A stretch of 64,000 nt of DNA from Tetrahymena elliotti 4EA (taxonomy: Eukaryota; Ciliophora; Oligohymenophorea; Hymenostomatida; Tetrahymenidae): positions 689,010 to 753,009 of the forward strand of contig JH720297.1 in NCBI GenBank assembly GCA_000231825.2, given 5' to 3'. The translations under genes and the position numbers were made by a program. The notes below the pieces were generated by a model, which was not told the origin of the DNA, ran no database searches, and saw nothing but the letters and a program-made list of their open reading frames with translations. This document shows positions 1-11,499 of this stretch, in pieces. Every line of letters starts with the position of its first letter. The stretch's first letter is position 1.

Positions 1-2548
1 AAAAATAGATAAATTTCCCAACAGAAAATTCATGTTATATAAGGCTTTATGATATTTTCGTGTTAGCTTTATTAAAGAAATATCTTGGCTAATATATTTT
101 TATTTTTTCTATTAGGATATTGATATCTATGGATTCAATGGAGATATGGATATTTAAAATGTAAATGAAGCCAATAACTTCTTATACGCTGGTATAGACA
201 ATATGAATGAAGAAGAGATGATGAAATTAGCAATTGAAATGAGTTTGCAAGAAAAGAACAATAATTAAGCCAACTAAGATGAATCTGAAAGCCATAGTAA
301 AGCTGATGAATCTTAAAGCAACAGCAAGAGAATGGAAGAAGAAAATTTACATAATGCAAGCGGAGAAGATTCTGAGAGCATTAGAATTAGAAGCGTAGCT
401 GAGAATGAATACTCTGAAGAGAGAAAGAGTGTAACTAATTATAAATATCATTTATTTATTTATTTATTTTTAACTTTGCTTACTAAATAATCTTAAAATA
501 CTTAATTAATTTCTATCCTTAGATTTGTTATCATATATTTTAAAAATAAACTTAATTATAGATGCATGAAGAACAAAATGAAATTATTAAGAACAAGGAC
601 ATGGTTGATGAGAACGAATAAAATGATCAAGATATTGTAAAAATAGTTCCTTAGAAAGTAAGCATACTAACTTTTGATATTGCAAGCGATTTCTTAAAAT
701 CAATGCTTGATAAGCTGATAAATTGTAGTAAGTAACCTATAGGAAATGAAATTTTGTTAGCTTATCTTTTTCTTATAACCTAAACACTCAAAATCAATTG
801 CTGTTAAACCCCTTAAATAGCCTATCAATTAGTTCACACTTTCTACTAAATAATTTCTATGGTAAATTCAAATACTCTCAGTAACTAAAATTCCGAAGAG
901 GCTAAGGTTATGATTATATCACTTAAAATTTTAAGTGATGTAATTAAAACCCCAACTGCAAGCTCAGATCACAAGTCTAAAGAATAAATAAATCAATAAG
1001 CAGCAAGTTCAGATGCTCCTAATCCTTCTAGTGTGTCTGTATCTGCTTTAGGTACTTCAGAAGCAAGCAAATAGAAAGAAAAAGACTAATTAAAGAAAGC
1101 TCAGAAATAGATGTTCGAGGCTTATAAAAATCTTAGAGAAGAATTCAAAAAGTAAACAAATGATAAATATTTTTAAAATTAGAAGAATTTTATCAACTAA
1201 TTATTTTTTCTTTATCTCACCCCATCAACATTTTCCTTTTAATTCTATTAAAAATACATTTCAATTAAGAAATTAAGAGAAAATTTTAAATTAATAAATT
1301 TAATAATTTTTTATATTTAATGATGATAATATTTATCTTTTTCCATTATTTAAAATTTTTATTGAGCACATTTTTAAATTTTAGCAAAAATTATAAAATT
1401 CTCTTTTGTTAGAATAGCAAATAATATGTTCAAAATAAATTTTGATCTAAACAAAATAACTTTATCTGTTTACTTAATATTTTTCAGAGCAAAAAAAATA
1501 TTTAAATGATATTTTCAAAATTGTAAGTGTCGGAATGTATTTTCTAATGTCAATTTAAAAAAAATATTATTCAATAATCAAAAATAATTCCTTAATTTTT
1601 GTTTTAGAATTAAGAGCTTTAAATTCATCATGTGTAAACCATTCTGAATACTTAATCTAATATTAACCAAGGTTTATATTTAAATAAAATTTGGGTGTTT
1701 TTATTTTTCAAAATTTGCTTAACCACTCAGCTATTTTTATACTTAGTTACATAAAATATTTAAATAAATTGGTATTCATGCTTTTTAATCAATAAAACAA
1801 TAGACAATTCAAAATTTATGAAGAGAAGAACAAAGTCTCTTTTGTTGAAAAAATTTATGAAAACTTTAAATTGATGCTCAAACATTTTGAAAGCAATAGA
1901 AGCTCTTTAAAAATAGAATACGCAAATGGTGAGGTTGTTTAGGTCGTCTCTAAGGTCAATTTGAAGCCTTCTACTTCAGAAATTTTATATCAAAGCTTCA
2001 AAAATCTAGAGGATTTCAACCAAAAATTACCTATGTTAATGTAAATCGTTGATTAAATATAATTCGGTAATCTCATGGGCTTACTCTTCTATCTTTTGTT
2101 AATTGACAAAACAATTATGGACCAAAAGTCTCTTTAAAAGTGGAGTATTCTCCTCAGTGAAATACTTGTTTCTCCCACTACTTCATAGATAAGTCAACCC
2201 CGCACATAGCGTTTACTGCAGTTACTAATGAAGACTAGTACTAACTACTATGACACAATTGATCGCATAGGCTTACACAAGGATTTCGAAACTGTCCTAA
2301 GAATTCACAACCAATCTAAACAATTCAAAGAAATTAACTATGATTAATTACTAGTCATAGTATAATCCCTTCAAAAAATATTAAATATAGCTTAAGAAAG
2401 ACGTCAAAATTGGTTGAAGTTCTGCAATTCAAAGCAAGGTGTTATAAAAACTCTCTATGATGCCGTCCTCAACAATGTAAAAGGGTGCGTTGAGCCTTCA
2501 TTAAAATTGATTTCACTTTATTATGGACAAAATACTGATAAGAAGTGA
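1..2548 (+). CDS. UIM-containing large protein, C-terminal part (5' end outside window)
   Basis: Partial gene read with TAA/TAG as Gln. Likely exons are 1-33, 116-430, 562-1151 and 1747-2548; phases agree at each junction and the frame ends at TGA 2546-2548. Near the start of the second exon, codons 203-253 give NEEEMMKLAIEMSLQE, a textbook ubiquitin-interacting motif (acidic run, then Ala, then Ser two turns on). The rest is helical, Gln/Asn-rich and unrecognised, with a basic-acidic coiled stretch before the third intron. The UIM suggests binding to ubiquitinated partners, as in HUWE1/UPL-type ligases or deubiquitinases, but there is no HECT or peptidase domain here, so that stays a guess. 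The 595-bp third intron is the weakest junction; the 1747-2548 exon could be a separate gene starting at ATG 1778. Confidence 0.55.
1152..1746 (+). other. long intron (595 bp) of the UIM protein gene
   Basis: GT at 1152, AG at 1745-1746, phase 2 on both sides. The interior is very AT-rich with no good codon pattern. If the intron is wrong, the upstream exon runs to TGA 1321-1323 and the downstream exon is its own gene. Confidence 0.4.
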
Positions 2549-2660
2549 AAAAAGTAGCCTAATAAAATTTACTAACAAGTAAATAAAATTAAATATTTAT
2601 AAATTATAATTAAGTATGTAAGTAAGCAAGCAATCAATAATGAATGTAAAATAGTTTCTG

Positions 2661-2705
2661 CCATTAAATTTTAAAGCGTTATATACCATTAAATTTTAAA
2701 GCGTT
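2661..2705. repeat. 20-bp perfect direct repeat, two copies
   Basis: The 20-mer ccattaaattttaaagcgtt occurs at 2661-2680 and again at 2686-2705, separated by 5 bp, just downstream of the UIM gene stop. The GCG inside makes it stand out from the AT background. No function can be assigned. Confidence 0.8.
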
Positions 2706-5700
2706 TTTTATTGACTGAAATTCATTTTTTAATCAATATCCCGAAAAATATTGAAAAATAATTCAGAAAGAAAATAAATCAATAGATTTTTATTATTTGC
2801 TTGATTTGGTTTTATTCTAATAAACTCTATTTTAAATTACTTAATGAAGTAAATTTATTTTATGTTTTTATATCTAATATGTCATTTTAATTATTCAAAT
2901 CTTACAAACATTCTTTTAAATCATAAATATTTCTTTTTTTACTTTATTTCAAATAAAATCTTAAAGCTAAAAATACTTTTTTAAAAATTTTACTTCATTT
3001 AAGTTGTTAACTAAGTAGTAAACAAAATAAATAAGAATAGAGAGAGAGGATTTTCTTTCTTTTTTGTTATTTCATTTTTTAAAATCAATTTTATTTAATC
3101 TTACCTAAATCATAGAAATATTTTACTCACTGTTTAATGATATTTACTATAAAATGTTTATCTTTTTAGATCTCTTTGTATTTTTTGGTAATAAATAAAA
3201 GCTATTGATTTATTGAAGCTTATTAATGGTTAAGAATTTAACAAATTAGGATTACTATTTCTTTTGGGATTTTACAAAAATTTCTGAAATATTTTGTAAT
3301 TTTTTAAGAGTAAATAGTTCTTCAAACATTAATTAGAATAATTATTTCATCTTACGGGTTAACAAGAGGACTTCTAAATTCTACACATTTAGCTATAATT
3401 TTATTCTACCCACTCAATTTAAAAGAAGCAATTTTTTATTGATTATTAAACTGGGTTTTAATTTTATTTACTATAATTACAAATTTTAAAAATATTAACC
3501 CGACCTGCTTTTTTCTACTTTATTTTTTTCAACGCGCTTTTTTAAAAAAATTTTCAAAAATGGAAAACCAAAAAACTGAATAACAATTATAAAATAAAAA
3601 TAACTAAATAGTAGATTTAATGATTTTTATTAATACAAATTTGCTTATTCTTTTTATATTTAATACAACCTGTTTTGTAAGTCGAAGTGAGTTATTGAAT
3701 AAAAGATTAATTCAAGCTTATCAATATCATAAATTTAAAATTCTTCTAAATTGTTCATAACGTATAATGAAAGTATATTAATACAGCAAAATATTCTTCA
3801 GAAAAAAATCTAAATTAAAAAATATTTTACAATTTCTAATTAAATGGATAAATGATTTGATATAAAGAATGAAAAATATATTTCTTTTATTTGTTTCTAT
3901 AATAAATTAAATAAATCTAATGAGATAGTGAAAAAAAACAACTGAAATTTGATTTATTATTACCATATTTATGTTTAATTTGGCAAAAATAATTAGAACA
4001 CTAAAGGATTATATAATATAATATTTTAATAGGAATTTTATAAAATAAGGGCTGATTAAGCTAAAAAGTAAATTATTTTTGGCAGCTTTTTGCTAAATTC
4101 TTTTATGTAATTCAATCAAAGATTTACATTCATAGAAAGATGAATATTTTTGTGATAGTATCTAGAAATTTGATCAGAAATAATTAATTATTTTAAGGTA
4201 ATTTATCTGTTGTATATAGAATGAATGATTGTATTGATTGTTTTTATATTTATTAAGACTGTTTAGAGATTAAAATATCCCTTTTTTTCTTAAAAAAATA
4301 AAAATACCTTATTTAGATTAGTTTGTATTTAAAAAAATCAATTAACTAAAATGACGAACTGAAGTAAAGATTAAAGTCTAGATTAAGGAAAAGGCTCTAT
4401 TTTTTTACAAATATTTAAATATCCAAGTATCTAAATATTTCTTAAGGTAATAAACAAGCAAAAAGCTATTATTTCGAATGTTTAAAAAGAGATTAAGCAA
4501 ATAAACAAATATTTTGTTAAGAATATATTTTTCAGAAAAGAAATAGAAAAACATTAATTTTAAGGAAAAGGATTCTTTTAAAAACATTACAGAGTTGACA
4601 AATTTATCTATTTTAAGAAACATATAAAAGAAAATAAGTCGGTTATTGCCATTTAAGGTATTCATTTTTAATAAAAAATAAAGAAAAGAAAGATCCTGTC
4701 TCTATCTAAAAATATTTAAAAAATTATAAATATTGGATTTATTAATATTTTGTTTGTCTTATTAATTTTTTTTACAATTTATGTTTTTAAACTAAATATT
4801 TGTTTGATCCAGTAACATAGACTTTTAGAATTAGATTAAGGAGAGGACTTTACTTTTTTAAAAACAAAAATAAAATATTAATTAATTGGTGAGATAATAA
4901 GATAATACATATTCATTATCATTTATCTTTATATGTGATCTCTATGTAAATAACTTAATTAAGTTCATTCAAGCTTGAATAATTATAGATGATTAATAAA
5001 TAAATAGACTAATTATCTAGTTAGCAAAGCAGGCTCTCTTATTAAATACCTAAGCTAGTTGCTCCAAATTTATTCAAGCATTCATGCTTATAGTTTTAAA
5101 AATATTCACTTTTTTCATGAAATTTTAAATAATTAAAAAAATTCTTGAAAATATTCTATTTCAATGGCTAAATTTAAATTCCACATCTATGTAAATGATT
5201 TTTTCAACATAAACAAATAGATTTTTTTATAAAAAATGCAGGAAAGCTGAATTTAATCAAGTAATTAATATCATTTCAATAATTTTAAATTCAATAGTGA
5301 AATATTTTTGCTTTTAATTAGCATTTCTTTCATCTTAGATATATATTTTACTTTAATATCACTATTTTTTGAATTTTCAACGAATACTTGGATTCTTAAC
5401 TTAAAAGCAACAAAATACCTTTGAATTTATTAATTTACTATTCTGAATTATGTAAGATCTTATCTTAATGAATTCTTTGTCTTTTTTCCAAAAAAAAAAA
5501 ATCTCTTTTATTCTTTGTTATTTTCTTAATTTTTTTGAATTTAATTTTATTAAAATTAATTTATTGTTTGGCTTTTTCAATCAAAGTTTAAAGAATAAAG
5601 CTCAATTCTTAATTTTATTTTTTTTAAATATTAATAAAATAATTTCATAGATCAAAAATATTTTGAGAAAAAAATGTAATTTTTTAAACATATTTATTTC

Positions 5701-7694
5701 TATATAAGCTTGAAAACAGATAATATTTAATGATCTTTTTTTAAGTATAATTTTTACTTTTTTAAATTTGAGGCTGGTTTCCTTTAAATTTTTAAACTAT
5801 ATTTCAAGTAAATATTTGTTCTAGAGATATTTGATGAATCGTTAACTAGTTCATATTCAATAAAAGAAATCAAGAATTATTTCTAAAAAGATTAATAATT
5901 AATATTCTTGAATGGGTTTTTTAGAACTCAATTGAAAAAAGAGTAACCCATTCATTAATTTACAACTTTGTTTTAGCATTTATTTTAAAAACCTTTTATT
6001 GGGATTTAATTCTTTTTTTAAAATTGTTTAAATTTAGATGTTTTTTTTCATAGGGAAACATTAAAAGTAAATAATTTTATCTAACGTTCCTTTAAGTCAA
6101 AATAAATTGTATTTTTAAATGATTTAGATAGATAAGAAAATCAAAGCACTTGAATATTCTGTAAGCTTCTTAAAAAAGCTCAATTTATTGATTAGAAAAA
6201 TAGTTTTTGTAGAAAAATTTTTATGTATTTTATTTTGAATAATATTTTCATAGTTTTTTATTTTTTACCAACGTTAACGCAAGAAGTTATTCTAATAACA
6301 AGTTAAATATTAGTTGATGAAAATTAGTTAGTAAAAAAAGTTGTTTGTTAATATATAAAATCTAGCGAGAAAAGTATTGTAAATAATCTTAAATTCTTGC
6401 AATTCTTTTTAATTGTTGCTTGAAAGAGTGGACAGTATTTAAATATTTTTTAATTTAAGAAAAAAAATCATGGACAAAATTAAATCTAATTTAAAAATGT
6501 GAGTAAAATATAAACAAATTTTATTCTTTCAAAATTATGAAATAGTATTCAAAAGCAAAAATTAAATCACTGAATAATTTACTATTTACTAAATTATTTA
6601 TTTTTAGATCTAATATAGAAGAAATTTTGTTATCTCTCTTAGATCTAATATCACTTCTGTTTTGGAGTTTTGGCGCAAACTCAAATAAAATCTAATTTTT
6701 TCTTTTATTCTTTATTGCTTACAATTAAATATTTTTATTTTTTATTCAATGATTAGATATAAAACATATGATAAATATCAACATTTATGTATTTAAATGT
6801 CTTTTACTTGTTTATTTTTGAGAAAAATGAATGAAAAAGCCGCGCTTTTTGATTATTAAATATACAAAATTTAAAAAAAATATCTGTTACCAAAAGAAAA
6901 GTGGTTACAGTGTGTTCTTTGCTGGCAGGGATTTCAATGAATTGATATTTGTTTGCTTGTATTGCATTGAATTTTAATTCTCTCTTCAAACGATAAATAT
7001 ATTTATTAATCAGACTTGATACGAATGACCTTAATTTTTATTGTCAATATTAAAAGACAAAAGTTAATGTAAATCCTTATTTGCATTATTCTGATTTAAT
7101 TTAAATTAATTTTTTGGCTTCAAACCTATCAACTTGACTTTATGGAAAATACTTTTCTCTTTATTGATAGCTAGCTTACGATATTAAATAAAAAATAGAC
7201 ACTAATTTAAATAAATTTTAAAACGGATACTAGATACATCTTCTTTAAAATAATGAAATCAGGGTGAAAACAAAATAAATATTTCATTTTACCTATTTTC
7301 AAAAGTTGTTTTTTTTTTTGACATTCATCAGTTTCTCATCTAAAAATGATTAAAGGAAGCGAATTAAATTTTTTTGGTAAAATTATTCATAAAATAATAC
7401 AACCCACCCAAAATTATTAACGCATTATGTTTAGGATAAACTATTTTATAAAAATAAGATAGTCCTTATTACATGAATATAAATTTATAGCTTCATTAAA
7501 AGCTTGCATAAATTTTTTTTCACACTTGTAGTTGGTTTTTTCTTATATAAATAGTTATTATTATAAATAAGATCATTTAGAGCTTTCGGCAATGGCGATT
7601 TTCTTTATATGTAAAAAGGTACTCTACCACTAAAAGGAGTACTCTTAAAACATAAAATTTAACCAGTATTGATCATAATTCAAAACTGAAGATA

Positions 7695-8150
7695 ATGCAA
7701 AAGACTATGGTTAGTAGTTTTGCTACTAAAAATCATAAATTTTTATTTGATATTTTAGAGAAAATCAGGAACCTGTTTTGTTTGATCTATTTTTTGATAT
7801 TGATTCTATCTATTTACTTTATTGGTGAAGGGGTATGTATGTTAAATCATTATTTAGAAGAATTATCTTCAATGCTTTTTTATTTTTTATTTATTAGATT
7901 TTCAACTTGTTTTCTCTTGCATTCAATATTTGTTGTAGGGTAAATGTAAAATCAAACAGAAAGTAAGAGTGGGGGTAGTCAATATTAGAAAACAACTAAT
8001 ATCTTGATAACTAATTTTTAAAAATAGAAACTGAAAAAAAAATAACAAAGATTTAAAATTTATGGAAAAGTGATTAATTGGTTGATTGATTTTGTTTGGG
8101 GAATAAATAAATAAACAAACAAACAAACAAAAATCAAAATCTAAATCTGA
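7695..8150 (+). CDS. possible small membrane protein (weak)
   Basis: With the ciliate code an ATG-to-TGA frame of 151 codons is open. The first 85 residues hold two strongly hydrophobic segments (roughly residues 30-45 and 60-80) separated by an acidic loop; the rest is Lys/Gln-rich and ends in a stretch encoded by a tetranucleotide (AAAC) tract. No family is recognised. It lies alone in a gene-poor interval, and hydrophobic ORFs arise easily in T-rich DNA, so this may be chance. Confidence 0.2.
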
Positions 8151-8847
8151 TTAACTTTAAAAGTATTGAAAAGTGAAAATTTTAAATAAATAAATAAACA
8201 TAATCAAATTAACAACTGGATATGATTTAGTTGATTAATTTCTTGGTAGGTAGAATCATTCGCCTTATAAATTATATAAAGTAAAGTAAATATATATCAA
8301 TCTATGTATTTACATAAGTACTTTAAAGTGATTTTTCACATTTGATATTTGAGAGGAGTCTAAAATTTACTATTTGCATCTTTAGAACAAATATTAAGAT
8401 TGGGAAATATTAAGAAAAAATAAATAAATATTTACAAATATAATCAATAATAAAAAAAAAAAACTAGAAAAAAAAAGAATCTTTCACAATCACAAACTAA
8501 TTCTAAAAATTAAGAAACAAAATATTTAATTATTTAAAAAAATATTAACATTTGTTTATTTAAATCTTGATTACCAAAAATTTCACAGACTTCTTAAATT
8601 TTTATTAAATAAAAAATTTTGCATCGCTGACTGATAGATTGATTCATTGATCTATTGACTCACTGAAATTGATCAATTGATATACTGAGTTACAGAAAAT
8701 CCTACAAATTGGTCATAATAATTAATAAAACAAAATAAATCAATTAAAAAAAGATAAAAGATAAAATAATAAATAATAAATAATTAAATAATACTTGCTC
8801 TCATAACTAACTCATTCACTCAACCACTGGTCTTTTCAATATTAATT

Positions 8848-11499
8848 ATGTTTGAAAATTCTTTATTGAAAACTCCTATTAATTATTCATCTTAACTAAG
8901 GACCACCAATACAATTGTCCAACAGCAACATGATTTTTGTTTGATTCCAGGTGAGGGTTATTAATAAAATCATACTCACACTAAAAAGAAAACTAACACT
9001 AAATGCAGAGACCGTTTCATCGGTTCTGTTAATTAAAATCAATTTATGAATTCTTTTGTTTTTAATCCTATAAGCAAACAAAAAAATTTATAAAAGTCAC
9101 ATAAGATTTCTTTTTAAAATTCTGCCCACACCAATATAAATTAAATAAACCATCTTAATAGCTCTAACCACAATTTCTAATCTCCTTAAAATACAAGAGC
9201 CATTCGTGCACGTCTTTAGTAACTATAAACTAATTTAAATAATGCTAATTCTTACTCTGCCGCAGCTCTCTCTCCCTTGGAAACTCCTTTTTCTACTGTT
9301 TTGTCACTCACTAATCTATCAATTCCTACAGGATAACAACACAATGTACTTTCTGATGAGCAACAACCTTACTCTTCTACTACTCTACAAAACAATCGCC
9401 AACAATAGATTGCTACATCCCAAAACTATTTTAGACCTGCCTATTACTCTACAACTAATATGGATCAAGAAGACTACTATGATTAAGATGAGATCATTGA
9501 AGAATCTAGAGAAATCTAAGAAGAGCTCCAAGATGAATAAACCTGCAAATACATTGAGCTTTTAAAGAGAGGAGTCGAAGAATCCCCCCTTTCTAAAAAT
9601 TCTCCATTCTTAAACAGAGGATGTGAAACTGCTCAAAAAAAAAAAATAATTACTTTTTCTGCTAATGACAATATTAGCGAAGAAATGAGATAGGCCTTTT
9701 CCCTCCACTCACTCACAAATCTTACTGAAAAAGGGAGCAACTTCTTCTTATAAAGCTCCGAAATAGTGTAACACGAAAGTTTATGTAACCAATCAGGCTT
9801 CAGTGGTAAATAGAGTAACTCTAGAGGCAATCTATTTAATAATAATAGCTAAGCTCCATTAGTTGTTGATACCATCCAACTTGTCAGTAATATGATTGAG
9901 GATGACTTCTACTAGAATATTTTGGACTGGAGCATGGTAAAGAAAATTGCAGCCATGGCTGAAAAGCAAATAATCCATTTAACAGATTTTAAAACTTAGG
10001 AAAAAGATGCCCTACTCTCAAGCAATATGCAAAATTGCAACATAGATTACCTTCCCCTTCTAGATAAGCTTCCTAACTAATAGATTGGTAGCAATAATTT
10101 TAATTCTTTCTAAAGTTGGAGTATTATTTCTTCTACACAATTCCTTTCATCTCAAAAAAAGAGAAACAATCAATAATAGTCAGGAAGATACGATACTGTT
10201 TAATTGAATAGCTCAAATAGCCTACAAGCCTACGCAATAACTCTATAATCCTAAAATAACCTCTACTTTACCCTAAATGAAGAAACTTAATCTTAAAATG
10301 AAGAAACGGAAGGATCTGAAATAGGTAATTTGAATGAATATGATGAAAGCAAGAAAAATGATATATCAGCCAAGAACAGTGCTAATAAGAGCGTAATTTA
10401 AGAAAGTAATATAGACGTAGAATTAGATGATTAGAAGGTCAACATTTCATCTTTTAATTTAAACACTCCATCTCCTAATAACTAAGAAAATAAATAGTAG
10501 TATAGCTATTAATCAAGCAATCAACTAACTAGTTAGTCTCTTTTCCCAAATATTATCTCACCTATTATTCCTAATAGTAAGAGTTTTTATTCCGTTTTAA
10601 AATTTTCATCCTCTGGTCATATTCTAGTAGCTGGAAGATGCGATGGAGTAATTGAAGTTTACGATGTAGAAAAAAAGATCCCTATTTTTGTAGCTAGATG
10701 CCACTCAAAGCTTATCACTTCTATTAGCATTAACAAGACCTTTATTGCTACAGCTTCCTAAGACTCAAAAGTAGTGATTTTTGATATTAGAGATCTAAGT
10801 AATATCATTCTTTTTGCGTACTTGTCATCTAGAAATTCCTCTAGTATCCTCTCCTTAGAATGGAGTCCTGTATCATAAAATACATTGGCAGCTTCAACAG
10901 AATCTGGCCATATTAACCTCTACAATATTTTAAAAGACAATAAGTGTTCTTACAAAGAATTTAAGTTGAGAGAATCTAGTATTAAAACCTTTGCTTGGCA
11001 TCCTTCTAAAAGAGGTATTTTAATTGCAGGATGTTTAGATGGAACCCTATTTGTAATTGATCTTGAAGAGAAGAAAATTTTTTAAAGAAAGAAAATTCTA
11101 AACCACATATACAAAATAATTTTTTCACCTAATTAAAATGACAGATTTGTTTGTCTAACTGGTCATTAGTCAGAAATTAACAATCAAATCCGTAATAACG
11201 CAAATTCTTAAAACAATTTAAATACCACTCAAATTAATATGAGTAACTAAGAAATTATAAATGACATCCTAGCATTACAGTAAGGTAGCATGTTTGTCCT
11301 CAGCTACCCTGAAATCAATAAAATTCATTAAGTTGAAGTAGGAGAAAAGAGAGCTTGCTAAGGAATTCTTTCACATGATGGCTCTAATATTTACACCTTA
11401 ACAAAAGAAAATGTGTTGAAATAGTGGAAGGTATTCAAAGAACCCCAACAGCAAAGTGTAAGCTCTTCTCTATTGAGTAGTGCTTAAGAGCTTAGATGA
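8848..11499 (+). CDS. divergent Cdc20/Cdh1-family APC/C activator
   Basis: Single exon, 883 aa. Cdc20/Fizzy proteins bind substrates through a WD40 propeller and activate the anaphase-promoting complex. Seen here: a C-box-like motif DRFIGSV at residues 55-61 (canonical DR[FY]IPxR); YIELLKRG, matching the segment that follows in Cdh1; DDFYQNILDWS at about 352-362, the signature opening of the propeller; then after a long Gln/Ser/Asn-rich insert, WD-like blades including AWHPSKRGILIAG and SLEWSPVS; and a C-terminal Leu-Arg, resembling the Ile-Arg tail that docks on the APC/C. The upstream ATG at 8848 is preferred to the one at 9046 because only it includes the C-box. The insert between blades and the altered C-box (Gly and Val in place of Pro and Arg) mark it as a divergent paralogue. 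Confidence 0.85.

Larger units (their letters stand above)
2549..8847. other. 6.3-kb gene-poor AT-rich interval
   Basis: Runs of A and T with only short open frames in either strand. I see no recognisable protein, RNA gene or long repeat. Local features are a 20-bp direct repeat (2661-2705), a weak membrane ORF (7695-8150), short tetranucleotide tracts near 8101-8130, and a periodic ATTGAT-rich patch near 8630-8690. A minus-strand ORF at 6804-6989 stands out by slightly higher GC but has no family signature. Upstream control regions of the Cdc20-like gene should lie at the right end. Confidence 0.5.

Noticed and set aside
4405..4665. Minus-strand 86-codon frame rich in Phe/Leu/Tyr
   Set aside because: Composition equals that of the flanking spacer; no motif.
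6804..6989. 61-codon minus-strand open frame with slightly higher GC (contains IQANKYQFIEIPASKEHTV)
   Set aside because: No partner exons, no family signature and no stop-to-start logic around it; kept only as a note in the gap entry.
7611..7660. Hairpin-like sequence (gtactc ... gagtac) considered as a tRNA or small RNA
   Set aside because: Only a 6-bp stem; no A-box or B-box and no cloverleaf.
8896..9081. Minus-strand 61-codon frame
   Set aside because: Antisense to the C-box region of the Cdc20-like gene, which explains its higher GC.
9242..9565. Plus-strand 107-codon frame
   Set aside because: Out of frame with the Cdc20-like gene that covers the same bases and carries the family motifs.
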